DNA of 64,000 bases from Ashinkailepas kermadecensis. Its lineage: Eukaryota; Arthropoda; Thecostraca; Neolepadidae. Position 1 is the stretch's first letter; each line of letters opens with the position of its first letter. This document shows positions 11,135 to 25,479 of this stretch, one piece after another. The notes under the pieces were generated by a model. That model was not told the origin of the DNA. It saw nothing but the letters and a program-made list of their open reading frames with translations, and did not search any database. The position numbers and the translations under genes are program-made. The stretch spans positions 45,001 through 109,000 of the forward strand of contig JAOTOM010004044.1 in assembly GCA_034440615.1 (NCBI GenBank), written 5' to 3'.

Positions 11135-11250
11135 TCAGCAACACAACACAATAACACAGCATAGAAACACAACACAGCACAACAGCACAATAACACATAG
11201 AAACACACCACAGCACAACAGCACAATGCCACACAACAGCACAACAACCG
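11135..11250. repeat. ACAACA-rich simple repeat
   Basis: Degenerate CACAACAGCACAATAACACA units over about 110 bp. Confidence 0.8.
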
Positions 11251-11271
11251 AAGTACGTGCTGTCATGTTCC

Positions 11272-11528
11272 CGTCACTGATGTACTGCCGTCACTGATGT
11301 GCTGCCGTTACTGATGTACTGCCGTTACTGATGTACTGCCGTTACTGATGTGCTGCCGTCACTGATGTGCTGCCGTCACTGATGTGCTGCCGTTACTGAT
11401 GTGCTGCCGTCACTGATGTGCTGCCGTCACTGATGTGCTGCCGTTACTGATGTGATTATGCCACTGATGTACTACCATCACTGATGTGCTGCCATTACTG
11501 ATGTGCTGCCGTCACTGATGTGCTGTTA
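11272..11528. repeat. 17-bp tandem repeat, about 15 copies
   Basis: ACTGATGTGCTGCCGTC with T/C and G/A variants repeats every 17 bp without spacers. Confidence 0.95.
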
Positions 11529-11687
11529 AGGCATTTGGGTCAGCGTCAAATATGACGTTAGGCAGTTGGGTATGACGCAGTCCTGCCAATACGTGACCAC
11601 GGAGACTCTGAACTCGACGATGCTGTCAAAGCCGTTCGCGACAAAATAAAGTTGAAGAGGGGGCAGGTCAGATAATGACACTTTCTA

Positions 11688-11710
11688 TATATGTGTGTGT
11701 GTGTCTGTGT

Positions 11711-11809
<99 letters not shown>

Positions 11810-11815
11810 AGAAGA
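11688..11815. repeat. Compound (GT)n(GA)n microsatellite
   Basis: About 85 bp of GT followed by about 30 bp of GA and a GAA tail. Confidence 0.97.
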
Positions 11816-12945
11816 GATCAACGTATGACTTCACAGACCCTCTTCTCCAGCCCCTCACAGACCCTCTTCTCCAGCCCCTCCAGCCAGGTGAGGTGCTTTT
11901 GCTTGATGTGAGAATTAGCAGTGTGCTTGGTCCCACTCGTTCCCGGCACCATCGGTGGCGGCGCGGCCATTGAACCACGTGCCGCACCTAAATTCACGAC
12001 GTTGCTATTCTAATCTTCGTGGATATATTCACCAGAAAAGCATGCTCCTAAAAACGTTCATAGTGAAGGAAAAGCATCCGTTCCTTCAAGAAGCCTGCAT
12101 TCTGAAACGTCTAATACACATAACGTGCTGAATTAAATTCCTGGCTAAGCGTAATTAACATGGGCGAGATATGCATCCTTAGCTAGTACATTATAACACG
12201 TCATATAGCGATTCTGACCGGCTACGTCCTGCTCATCAAGAAAATCCTGATTCAAAGCAGTCAAAACACACCCTGAACATGTGTTTTGACGCCGCAGGCC
12301 GTCCACGCCGCAGGCCGACGAGTCTTCATCCTGACGACGACTCGCAGCTTAGACAGCGACCAGGATACACCAGGGTAAACGCACAGGCACCGACACGTGG
12401 CAAACGGCAGGAAATGCTCGCGTCGCTCCCATACTCCTAACCTCGTCAGCCACGCGCGAGCACACGCCGACAAACAAAAATATGGTCATCATCCGTCGCG
12501 TCGGACTGCTTACGAATGACCTGCGTGCCGCGAGCCCATGACCTGATACGGCGCCACATCGACCTCTGTCCGCCCGCATGAATGCACCGCTCAACATCGC
12601 CGCAGCTATCCCGCCCAATCGCAGATCGTACAGCTTGGTTGGCGTCTCTGTACTCCGTAGACTGATGCCCATAGATGGCCATGGACCGCTGATGGCCATG
12701 GACCGCTGACCGCTGATGGCCAACTGATGGCCATGGACCGCCACACGTCGGCTACACGTCAAAGCGTTAGTTCCATCCGACACCACTGGGGCGCTAGGGT
12801 TCCAGATTTGGACAGTCCAGATGGGAGCATAGCTGTCAATGATGGGAAAAAAGATATATAAAAGAGTAGCTAAAACAAGGTAGAAACAATCCTACTATAT
12901 CGTTACGGAGGAAGATAAATGAAATTAACATAAATATATTGAATA
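11816..12945. other. No supported gene
   Basis: Nothing coding is supported. Short GATGGCCATGGACCGCT repeats occur at 12660-12745, and a duplicated CACAGACCCTCTTCTCCAGC unit near 11831-11880. Confidence 0.45.
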
Positions 12946-13118
12946 TATAGATTAATTAAATATTTAGATGATAATTCAATATTTAGATACTAATTAAATA
13001 TTTAGATAATAATTAAATATTTAGATAATAATTAAATATTTAGATAATAATTAAATATTTAGATAATAATTAAATATTTAGATAATAATTAAATATTTAG
13101 ATAATAATTAAATAGATA
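12946..13118. repeat. 19-bp AT-rich tandem repeat
   Basis: TAATTAAATATTTAGATAA repeats about nine times with few changes; the most homogeneous block is 13000-13110. Confidence 0.95.
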
Positions 13119-14875
13119 GATTAAATATATTATAGCAGATCTCCAGTCAGCCCGTGTACAATCATGAAGCAAAGCATTGCCACCATTTGATGGCGAGCAG
13201 TGGCGCTGCCCGGTTTAGATCTAGGCATATCGACAGGAACACTGATAAATATATGCGACTAAAGTTACAAATGTTGCACGGTAGTGCTTCTTCACAATGA
13301 CACGGCAGTTGGTGACAGCCACGTCAAGAAGGAGGCAGTCGAATAGGTGGACGAGGTCACACACAGAGATAACGAATAATTGGAAATACAATCAGATAGC
13401 GCACGCCTGCATGGGTGTGAGTCTGGTTTGACGGGACAGCGCTCCTGACTTGGACCCCCCCCTGATCCGACCACATCGCTGCTACAAGTTTCCATCTTGA
13501 TGGCGTATTGCCGAAGCATAGCAGAGGAACTGTCAGGTCGGCATCCGTAAGGACAGTGACCGAAGTCTGAGGGGTTTCCAAAATCGGGGAAGGGTGAGCA
13601 TTTTTGGTCCCGTCAGCGGCACACTTGATCTCGAACAGCTCCCTGCGTCGGCACGCTGGCGCCGCCACGGTACGGTAATGGCTAACACAAATATGTGTTG
13701 AATACTCACATACCTAACCACTTGGCGGAAGGTTGTGGGCTTAGGCTTTGAAGTGGTAAATTCGACCTTGCCACGATTTGCAAGCAGCTTGTTTATTAAT
13801 CCTATCTCACACATACTCAGATGCATGCAGGAGTATTGACAACTCAAATAGCCCAGGAATGTGGGCTGAAGCTGGGAAGGAATGGTATGTTAGTACTTAG
13901 TGGGCGCCTTTTTCCTTCATACCTTCATTTACTTTGTCATGGTAGATAAAACATATATGGGCAATTACCTACCGTCAAGGCACAATTCAATACGCTTAAA
14001 GCTTTCTGTCCGTCCGACGGATGTTAGTCTATGTGAGGTGAGTTTTTTCTTGTCCGAGCCGCTTTGAACGCAAAATGCATACAATACTTTGCGATCAACA
14101 TCAACATTGACGTGCCAACGACTGGCATCATCTATGACGTAAGCGAATGGGTCCTTGTGGCTCTTATTATGTCTTCAAACTGAACGACTCGATGAGAGTT
14201 TATCTGGAGATGTTCCTGATCTTGCTTTGACCCCTGATGTTGCCACTGGCGCCACTCCCTGTGAGGCGCAGTGCACCAACCTTGTCGATGTGTACGAAGT
14301 ACTTGTGATTTACCGGACGTTACATTGCGTGGTGCAGGATGCGGGGCATACTCACTGCCTCTGTGAGACTCTCACGCCTCACAAATAAGTAAATATATAT
14401 GAGTCAGACAGAGCACAGCCCGGTGACGTATCATCTTCAATCGTGCGGGTCGTTCAGTCACCGTCAGTGTGAAGAAGCCGTTCTCGGAATGTGTGCGATG
14501 GTGGACGTTCTCTCTCTGGTGTCCGGTATGCACGTGCGCCAGGGCTGGCCTTCTGCTATTTTCACCCGTAGACAAGTACTGGGCATCACTTTTCGGAGTG
14601 GTGACCCCGGCATAATCGTGGTTCGGCTGGCTAATTTGTCTGAATCACGGTCCACTGGCCCGCCCAGGAACAAATGAAGAGTCACAGGGATCAATTGACC
14701 TCCATGTCATCAACAAATGTCAATGTTTTTCATTTAAAATAAATGTTTTATGAATGATTGGTAGAAGTGCTGAAGCGAGGAGAGCCATTAAAGTGAAATT
14801 AAGGCACATTGACCGAATTCCTCGAATATTGAAGGGAAACATCTTTATTCAAGAGCATAAAGCATATAAAAGCAA
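13119..14875. other. No supported gene
   Basis: Mixed-composition DNA without convincing exons. Open frames reach about 104 codons on both strands but carry no motif. Confidence 0.45.
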
Positions 14876-14877
14876 TT

Positions 14878-15067
<190 letters not shown>

Positions 15068-17360
15068 AAAGGATTTATTCAATCACAGGTATTTGTCAAG
15101 CTTACATCTTCATGAATAACACATCACCTGACAGCCATGCGTTGACGTGCAAATAGTGATTACTCACGTAAACATATTACGTCTGGAATTTTAGATACAT
15201 ACACAAGTGCGCAGAGCAAAGCAAAACAAAAATGTCCCGTCTGATGCTTCAAATCACAAACAATTCCTCTTCAATCCCACATCCATCACATCCAATGGTG
15301 TATCCCGACCACCAACTCCGGCAACTCGATGTCAATAGGATAGTGAAGAAGTCAGGGTTAAAAACCAAGGTCTCATGAAAAAGGAAACAAAGCTTAAGCG
15401 GCTCCTAGTCGGGTCCGTCGTCTCTCCTCCTCTGTGCCCGGCAGACGATGGACGTTGTCAGTGCTGTGAATGTGGCCTTAAGCGTCAGTGCACTGATAGA
15501 AGTATAGTGCACGCAATTGAATATAAACTTTGCAGCGATCATCCTACATACATATGCGAGACAAAATGGCCAATAAAGCTGCGGTTTAATGGCACGTACG
15601 AGACATGATAAACCGTACTTTAGACACATCGCTCGGAAATCACTTTCAGTGTCAGCAGCATGGGTAGGGGAAGGGAGCTGCAGCCAACATCATAGCCTCT
15701 TGCATCCAGCATTACACGTCGGGTACGGGATCATCCAGACAGAAAAGTGATGCGGTCATCATCAGGGAAAATAATCCAGCTAATGATGTGACCTCATCGT
15801 GGCCTATCATAGAATTTACCCGTGGATATCTGCGTGGACCGTGCGCTATGATACCAGTTTCTTGGTCTACGGTGGGCTGACTGGCTGCTACTCGACCCTT
15901 TTCTCAGCTCATATCTTCCTCTGTGGCAGGTATTCCCCAGATTCCCCAGGTACTTAACGGTGGTGGCATCCATTTGAGTAGATTCCACCGAAGGTGTGCG
16001 CTGTCGTTTTTGGCGAATAGCGACCGTGGTTGTGGTTGTGCATTCGAGGTGAGGGGGGGAGGAGTGACAGTTTTCGGTACGCTTAAGATATCTCGGTACG
16101 CTTAAGTTGGTTGCCAACTTTCCCGGGCTGGTCGGTGGCGACACCTGGTACTTTTCTTTCTTTTCGTGAGCCGCCACATACTTACTCGGAGTTGGCGGTC
16201 GGGATACGCCATTGAAAGTGATGGATGTGAGGTTGAAGGGGGATGATTTGTCCTCATTAGCTTGCGATTTGAAGCATCACAGGACATTTTGTTTTGCTTT
16301 GTCTTGCGCACTGGTGCATGTATCTAAAATTCAGCACGCAGTAAGTCTCCGTGAGTGTTCATTATTTGTATGTCAAAGAATGGCGGTCAGGTGATGTGTT
16401 GCTGATAAACATCTGAGCTTGGCAAAGATCTGTGATTTAATATATGCGTTTATTAAATCATTTTAACCAATATTTTCCCTTCAATACTCGAGGAATTTGG
16501 CCAATCTGCCTTTATTTCACTTTGATGTTGTAATTTTTATAGTAAGATGAAATGCAGCAAAGTAATGATTTTCGTTCCAATTTTGGAACCACGGACTGGG
16601 GCACACCAATACTCTCATTGACCCCTTCCCTTATTGACCTTGACCTCCTCGCCCTGCGAAAGTCCTGGCCACTCGACTGCATTGACCATGCTATTAGCTC
16701 GCGGATGGCATGGCTGCTCTGGCTCACACAGGCGGAAGGCTGAAGTTATCGTATGGCCCCTGTGCGTCACGCGTCACGGGCAACCACGCTGGTAGCGATG
16801 ATGGGCGGAAACCACTCGATCCAGTTTATGGAGAGAAAGACAAGCGTGTCGCACAATTTCATGCTGTGTGAGCGCTGTTCGAAAGTATACTAGCAGCAGT
16901 TACGTAAATTGCTGGACGGATCGCGATAGGCCGACCTTAGTACCTGCCGGCTATTTATGAAACGAAGATTAAAAGCAAGTTTATAAAATTTCGGATAGTT
17001 CTTACTCCTTCGGACATGAACATAGCCGCTGGGGACGTAAGAGTGGGGAGAGCAACAGTCGCCCGGATTATTTCGGGGAAAAAATGCTCTGTTCGACATG
17101 GAGAATATAGAACACCAGGCAGGAATTAAAGTTTCGCGACACAGAAAAGTATGGGTGGAGGCAGACGTGCCTCGCCATGATTCGACGCAAGTGCATGCTT
17201 TTCTGTATTTGCATACTCAAAGATCACGGGCATGTGTCCCCCACGCCAGGACAGATTATTGAAATGTGGTTATATTTGAATTGACTTATTGATTAAAAAA
17301 AATAGCATGGTCATAGCATTCATAGTGGTAAAACGCATGGCATCGCGTATCGATATCGCA
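15068..17360. other. No supported gene
   Basis: No exon or repeat array I can support in this 2.3 kb. A duplicated TTCGGTACGCTTAAGATATCTCGGTACGC-type pair (two copies about 20 bp apart) lies near 16074-16106. Confidence 0.4.
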
Positions 17361-17364
17361 TAAA

Positions 17365-18125
17365 CATTGTCACTTGATCTGGAACATCTCCCCTATAAAG
17401 ATCGTCTTTTTATCTGGGACAAATGGAAGGTATGTCGTCACTTTATCTGCAACATATCGGATTTAGATAGTCACTCTATCTGGAACATCACTCGTATATA
17501 CATCGTATATACATCACTCGTATACACTCTATCTACAATATGTCGTATGTATGTCGTCGCTTTATCTGTAACATATCGTATTTAGATGGTCACTCTATCT
17601 GGAACATCACTCGTATATACATCGTCACTCTATCTACAATATGTCGTTGTATGTCGTCACTTTATCTGTAACATATCGTATTTAAATAGTCACTCTATCT
17701 GGAACATCACTCATATATGCATCAACACTCTATCTGAAGCATCACTCGCATATTCATCGTCACATTATCTGTAACATATCGTATTTAGATAGTCACTCTA
17801 TCTGGAACATCACTCGTATATGCATCGTCACTCTATCTACAATATGTCGTATGTATGTCGTCACTTTATCTGTAACATATCGTATTTAAATAGTCACTCT
17901 ATCTGGAACATCACTCGCATATGCATCAACACTCTATCTGAAGCATCACTCGCATATTCATCGTCACATTATCTGTAACATATCGTATTTAGATAGTCAC
18001 TCTATCTGGAACATCACTCGTATATGCATCGACACTCTATCTGAAGCATCACTCGCATATTCATCGTCACATTATCTGGAATATATCTGGAACATTGTCA
18101 CTCTGTCTGGGTCGTCACTCGCATT
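17365..18125. repeat. Higher-order tandem repeat (about 36-bp subunits, about 204-bp supercycle)
   Basis: Subunits contain CACTCTATCTGGAACATCAC, TCGTATATGCATC, CTATCTACAATATGTCG and TTATCTGTAACATATCG. A longer cycle repeats: GCATCAACACTCTATCTGAA occurs near 17719 and again about 204 bp later. No coding frame of note. Confidence 0.85.
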
Positions 18126-18187
18126 GGGAAGATTTTCCGTCACCGTATAATTACGTGATGATGTCATGTATTTACATTGTATTGTTA

Positions 18188-18345
18188 GTTATTGGTTTTT
18201 ACGACACGCCGACCGCTGAGTCACATAGCGTCGCCAATCTCTCACGCCGATTGGCCGCGGGCGAAGGGTAGCGACAGGTGAGACTCGAACCCACAATCTT
18301 TCGATCGCGAGACGAGTAACTTACCCCTAGACTACTCGTCCCCGC
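18188..18345 (-). mobile_element. tRNA-derived SINE
   Basis: The minus strand reads GGGGACGAGTAGTCTAGGGG, then GGGTTCGAGTCTCACCTGTC and the shared body CGGCGTGAGAG / TTGGCGACG. It is about 85-90% alike by eye to the copy at 10197-10359. CATTGTA occurs on both sides and may be part of a target duplication. Confidence 0.75.
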
Positions 18346-19273
18346 ATTGTAATTTCTGTATATGTTTATATGTACATTGTCTCGTGGACTGACTTTCGTG
18401 TACATATTATTGCTTGACTGACGATGTTATGGTCGCTGCATGACCGACGCAGTCGATGCGCCCCCAAACTCAAATAACCAACGAACTATGTATTTCTTGT
18501 TAGCTTTGCCAATAGACTTAATGAAAACCCAATGACGAGTGGATTCGAAGTACGGTAAAATTAGCCATTCTTGAATCTCTTCTCCTTTTGTGAGAAATGA
18601 TAAATACCAAATCAAACCTCTCTGGGAAGCAAATTGACACGATAGGTGTACGATAAATAATGGCATCTGAGTTAATTTATTAACATAGAGAAGCATGTTC
18701 TCTGCCGAAGAAAATGCTTATCCCAGGATTCCAACGATAGCGGTTATTCCTCCACCAACAAAGAAATTGTAGCATGAAAAGTACGCTTATTTAGCTTATT
18801 TGCATCTTCAGACCAGATGTTTTAAGTTTGGATCGAAATGTTTAAAGATGTAATTTAATTATATGCAACTCAATTAGTTTCTGTCCCAACAGACTTGTTT
18901 GCTAAGCGTCTGCAAGACAACAAATTTCAACAGAGATAATGTGTGGTTTAATTTTACACCAGAGGTATTGCGGTCAAGGTCAAGATACTGCGGTTACATC
19001 GTGTTGCTCAGGACAGCGCCCTGTGCCGTGTTTCGATGTTGCTCCAATGTCTCTTCCGTCACGACCGATCACCTTTCAGTGACCGGTGGCAATGCGACAC
19101 GCTATGCCATTGTTGTCCATGCACAACATTACCCATACCATTCATTCCTAAAAAAATAGTAATAACGTACGTCCCTGACTAACGCACAATGAAGTGATGT
19201 AGTTCCACTCAAATTAACTTTTGACATTAGTGCAGACTGTAGTACTACACGTAGTGTAAGTGTTATAGCACGT

Positions 19274-19275
<2 letters not shown>
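18346..19275. other. No supported gene
   Basis: AT-rich DNA; nothing supportable. Confidence 0.45.
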
Positions 19276-19277
<2 letters not shown>

Positions 19278-19332
<55 letters not shown>

Positions 19333-19345
19333 TATGTGTATATAT
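19278..19345. repeat. (TA)n microsatellite
   Basis: About 55 bp of TA then TACATATATATGTGTA. Confidence 0.95.
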
Positions 19346-19499
19346 CATAGCGGAGATGAGATGGAGGCCACAAAGCCTTGATCAATTTAGAATGAAAATA
19401 ATGACTTGTCTCATCTCGTCCAGGGAACTCCCTTAACAGGGAGCGCACAGACACTCGGACTTCGTTCGAACTAAACAATTTTCCCGCATTGTGTTCACG

Positions 19500-20095
19500 A
19501 GCGACAGACACTTGAACCATCGCCGGCGATGCTAAAGTTTCCCTTTCTCAGCCACCCGCGTGCCGGGCCACACGTCCTGCGGGCACCTCCGTTTCGGGAG
19601 ACCCTCCCCTCGGCTGAGCGCGGTCGGCTCGGCCGGCGAGCCGGAGACTGCAGCGGAGCGTGCGACAATATCCTGCCTGGGCGCCACGACCGGCAGGCGG
19701 GCGGAACCCAGAATGGTCTGATGCTCCGCGCGTCGCGTAGGCCACGGTGCCGCCGATCCGGGGAACGCCTTCGGCGGTCCGTATTCGTCGGTGTCGGGAG
19801 GCGCCGCACGTGCTTGCTCGACCCTGGCCGCGAAGCTTTGACGCCTGAGGGCGCACGCGCACGGATTAGTCGCGCCGCCGACCCCTGTTACGTCACAGGT
19901 GGTCGTTTTGAACGACGGGCCACTATGGCTTATGCAATACGGCGGCGAGCGCGGTTACGACCGAAGCGTGTTGTGAGATCGCAACGCTTGGCCGTTCAAC
20001 CGATTTTGCGCGTGCGGCCGTTTGTGACTGGCAAGTGGGCGACAGCAGAATCGGCGTGTGTTCGTGTCCGACGTTCCCGGTGCTAAGCCTTATAA
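19500..20095. other. CpG-rich island of unknown role
   Basis: GC and CpG rise sharply between AT-rich flanks. One plus-strand frame stays open 19529-20086 (185 codons), but the minus strand is open too and both translations are Arg-rich without domains, so neither is called as coding. It could be a promoter island, a non-coding first exon or a transposon remnant. Confidence 0.4.
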
Positions 20096-21080
20096 TTGGT
20101 TCAAAGAAAGGCGCGTGTCCTCGGGAAAATGGCTGGTGCATATGCGGCATGGGTGTCGCCATCGCTGCGGTTCCTGAGGTCTAAGCTGGAAGTAGCAATT
20201 ACGAGGAATTTCGGGACCGAAGCCCGGGACCGGCCAGTCTGATGTGACCAAACCCGATTGGAGCCCGGTCAAAATGGACTGAAGCCAGGTTAAAAGACTA
20301 GTACATGGTCATGTTTTTAGGCACACAGAGCAGCACCATTGCTTATCTGCTTAATTAACGTTAAATAGGCAGTTAATATAACTTTGGAAATCTCGTTCAC
20401 TATCGGAACATGGATTAAAAATATATCTCTTACCAAGATTTGTGTTTTTTATTGACAGGTATTGACAGAAAGAACAGGATGGCTACACGAAAATTCTTAA
20501 AGCACGTGCACTGGGAGTAACTTCAGAATCCTAAAGATTCTGTCCTGTTGAAGATCCCTCAGGGTTCTTTTTGTCCTGTTGAAATATGACAGCACGATAC
20601 GACACCTCACAGGATTCCTTTAAGCACTTTTTTCAGAGGTATCGCAACGTTTCTACTGATGTTTTGAAAAATCAAGGGGTGGGGTGAGCCAGGAAAATTA
20701 TTGGGGAACCAACATTGAGGCGGCCCCTTCAAAAGTGCATAGAACACCCCTGAGGAGAATGGACTTTTTTGGCATGTGTTCTTCGTAAGGAAAACGTTGT
20801 TCGGAAAACTTCGGAAAACTCAGTGCCATTTCTGAGAAAAAATCATGCCCCTTCTGAGGTGGTACCAATTTCTGCACGAGCCTCAAGCTTGCTTCGCACA
20901 GTCTTCTCGAACATGCCACACGCTACATTAAACACCAATTCGTGGACTAAAGTCGTTGGACACGGCTTCATATTTAGTTTAAAAATAAAACATTGGCGGA
21001 ATTGCCTTCCTTTAACATGCAAAAATATACTCAATCTCACAAAGAATAAGATTTCTTATAAAAAACCATATATCGAAACC
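20096..21080. other. No supported gene
   Basis: An ATG at 20129 opens a short frame (MAGAYAAWVSPSLRFLR, with a GT after the last codon) that might be a first exon, but no partner exon is visible. The rest is AT-rich. Confidence 0.3.
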
Positions 21081-21084
21081 GTAC

Positions 21085-21660
21085 GATTTTGGCAGAGCCT
21101 CAAGCCCTCATGACACGCACGCACCAAGCTTTGGTGAAATGCTACCAGTCTCACGGTCAAGTTCACTGAATAAATATCATGTTGAGCAGGACGAGGAAGA
21201 GACTGCGATGGCAGAGGCATGATGGTAAAGACTGCGAACATTTGGCTTTCCAATTCCATTCCTGATCTTCATTTATATGGAGCATGGAGATAATGACGAC
21301 AATCACCTAAAACCTGTCCTGAACAATCATCAATCGTATACTGATGAGAAATCGGAAACCGGCAGCGCCTCACACCATTACATAATTTCACCAAACTTAG
21401 GCGGAACGCTGCCAGTCACCCGGTCAAGACTACGGAATGCCGCGGTATGTAGTGCAGTGAGACGACGATAGGTACTGAACCTTTGACTCAAGCTCAATGT
21501 ACTGAACCTTTGACTTCCTTGACCCAATACTGAGCTTCAATTCTAGAACATGTGGGCAAACTGGCGACAATCACACAAGTCCTCCCTGAGCAACTATAAA
21601 TCACATCATGATGAGAAATCGGAAACCGCAGAAAACACAGACCGATAATTATCATTCACC
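21085..21660. repeat. Diverged tandem repeat, about 270-bp unit
   Basis: TGATGAGAAATCGGAAACCG occurs near 21341 and again near 21610. The preceding CGACAATCAC..AA.CCT.CC segment and GCTACCAGTC/GCTGCCAGTC..CGGTCAAG recur at the same spacing. Two to three decayed copies. Confidence 0.6.
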
Positions 21661-22193
21661 TCGCGCAAAATCACAGATCGATCGGGTAATCAAGGAACGA
21701 CGCCATGCTCTCAATAAACAGATATTTACACACATGCTGTACTGCTGACTGCTGACTGGTGACTGGTGGATCTCCGGTTCTGCTGTCTGCACTGCACACA
21801 GCTAACCACATCGTCAGCTACGTCGCCTTCAGCACCCACGTCGGCGTCGCCATCCGTGCTAAAAATGGCACAGTCGCTCGCATGGCGCATGGACGTAAGA
21901 TCCTGCCTCATATGCTTGCACAGGAATATACTTCACATTCTACGTATTCTTCACTGTGATTGGGATATGCTTCCGTGAATGATGGAACAAGAGACGCACC
22001 AAGCTAGACCATGGACAGAAATGTTTGAAATCTGCAAGCAAATCGCGCAATTCATATCAATGTTGTACTTTCAACTACTTGAAACATAAACGTAGAAACC
22101 AAAGAAAAAAGAAAAAGTCACCACTATATTGTGAATGAAACTTGATTCACATGCAATAATAAATAAGCTCACATAAATACTACCATTCTGCGC

Positions 22194-23108
<915 letters not shown>

Positions 23109-23109
23109 C

Positions 23110-25432
23110 CGTCTCAGCAAACTTCCGTCCTGGTACACTCCTGTCCCAGCACACTCACGTCCCATCACACTCCCGTCCCGGCACACTCCCGTCCCACCAC
23201 ACTCCCGTCCCAACACACTCCCGTCCCGGCATACTCCCGTCCCAGAGCACACTCCCGTCCCAACACACTCCCGTCCCAACACACTCCCGTCCCAGCACAC
23301 TCCCGTCCCAACACACTCCCGTCCCACCACACTCCCATCCCGGCACACTCCCGTCCCAGAGCACACTCCCGTCCCAACACACTCCCGTCCCAACACACTC
23401 CCGTCTCAACACACTCCCGTCCAACCACACTCACATCCCGGCACACTCCCGTCCCAGCACACTCCCGTCCCAACACACTCCCGTCCCAACACACTCCCGT
23501 CCCAACACACTCCCGTCCCACCACACTCCCATCCCAGCACACTCCCGTCCAAACACACTCCCGTCCCACCACACTCCCGTCCCAGCACACTCCCGTCCCA
23601 CCACACTCCCGTCCCAACACACTCCCATCCCGGCATACTCCCGTCCCAGAGCACACTCCCGTCCCAACACACTCCCGTCCCAACACACTCCCGTCCCAGC
23701 ACACTCCCGTCCCAACACACTCCCGTCCCACCACACTCCCATCCCGGCACACTCCCGTCCCAGAGCACACTCCCGTCCCAACACACTCCCGTCCCAACAC
23801 ACTCCCGTCTCAACACACTCCCCGTCCAACCACACTCACATCCCGGCACACTCCCGTCCCAGCACACTCCCGTCCCAACACACTCCCGTCCCAACACACT
23901 CCCGTCCCACCACACTCCCGTCCCACCACACTTCCGTTCCGGTACACTCCCGTCCCACCACACTCCCGTCCCAGCACACTCCCGTCCCAACACACTCCCG
24001 TCCCAACACACTTCCGTCCCAACACACTTCCGTCCCAACACACTCCCGTCCCACCACACTCCCGTCCCAGCACACTCCCGTCCAAACACACTCCCGTCCC
24101 AACACACTCCCGTCCCAACACACTCCCGTCCCACCACACTTCCGTCCCGGCACACTCCCGTCCCACCACACTTCCGTCCCAACACACTCCCGTCCCGGCA
24201 CACTCCCGTCCCAGCACACTCCCGTCCCAACACACTCCCGTCCAAACACACTCCCGTCCCAACACACTCCCGTCCCAACACACTCCCGTCCCACCACACT
24301 TCCGTCCCGGCACACTCCCGTCCCACCACACTTCCGTCCCAACACACTCCCGTCCCGACACACTCCCGTCCCAGCACACTCCCGTCCCAACACACTCCCG
24401 TCCCACCACACTTCCGTCCCAACACACTCCCGTCCCACCACACTCCCGTCCCAACACACTCCCGTCCCAGCACACTCCCGTCCCAGCACACTCCCGTCCC
24501 AACACACTCCCGTCCCACCACACTTCCGTCCCAACACACTCCCGTCCCAGCACACTCCTGTCCCAGCACATTCCCGTCCCAACACACTCCTGTCCCGGCA
24601 CACTCCCGTCCCACCACACTTCCGTCCCAACACACTACCATCCCAACACACTCCCGTCCCAACACACTCCCGTCCCAACACACTCCCGTCCCAACACACT
24701 CCCGTCCCAACACACTCCCGTCCCACCACACTCCCATCCCGGCACACTCCCGTCCCAACACACTCCCGTCCCACCACACTCCCATCCCGGCACACTCCCG
24801 TCCCACCACACTCCCGTCCCAACACACTCCCGTCCCGGCACACTCCCATCCCGGCACACTCCCGTCCCAGAGCACACTCCCCGTCCCACCACACTCCCGT
24901 CCCAACACACTCCCGTCCCGGCACACTCCCGTCCCGGCACACTCCCGTCCCAACACACTCTCGTCCCAACACACTCCCGTCCCAACACACTCCCGTCCCA
25001 CCACACTCCCATCCCAACACACTCCCGTCCCGGCACACTCCCGTCCCAACACACTCCCGTCCCAACACACTCCCGTCCCACCACACTCCCATCCCAACAC
25101 ACTCCCGTCCCACCACACTCCCGTCCCAACACACTCCCGTCCCGGCACACTCCCGTCCCGGCACACTCCCGTCCCAACACACTCTCGTCCCAACACACTC
25201 CCGTCCCAACACACTCCCGTCCCACCACACTCACATCCCGGCACACTCCCGTCCCAACACACTCCCGTCCCACCACACTTCCGTCCCACCACACTCCCAT
25301 CCCAACACACTCCCGTCCCACCACACTCCCATCCCAACACACTCCCGTCCCACCACACTCCCGTCCCAACACACTCCCGTCCCAACACACTCCCGTCCCA
25401 CCACACTCCTGTCCCAGCACACTCCGTCGCCT
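23110..25432. repeat. 16-bp minisatellite, about 145 copies, with higher-order structure
   Basis: The unit CACACTCCCGTCCCAA repeats every 16 bp for 2.3 kb. Variation sits mainly in the last two bases (AA, AC, AG, GG) and at CCCGTC/CCCATC/TCCGTC. A 2-bp-longer variant (CCCAGAGCACAC) marks blocks that recur: the block starting GGCATACTCCCGTCCCAGAG occurs at 23228 and at 23632, about 404 bp apart. No stop codon occurs in the unit in any plus frame. Because 16 is not a multiple of 3, the long open frames on both strands (up to 891 codons) are artefacts. Confidence 0.97.
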
Positions 25433-25479
25433 CATTATTTCCCCAGACTACTTCACACTTTCCAATGCACGATATGAAT

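Noticed and set aside
11272..11528. CRISPR-like array
   Set aside because: Direct 17-bp repeats with no spacers, in a eukaryotic genome; the same holds for the 36-bp, 41-bp, 44-bp and 53-bp arrays.
19495..20086. 185-codon plus and 104-codon minus frames in the CpG island
   Set aside because: Both strands open with Arg-rich text and no motif; composition alone explains the absence of stops.
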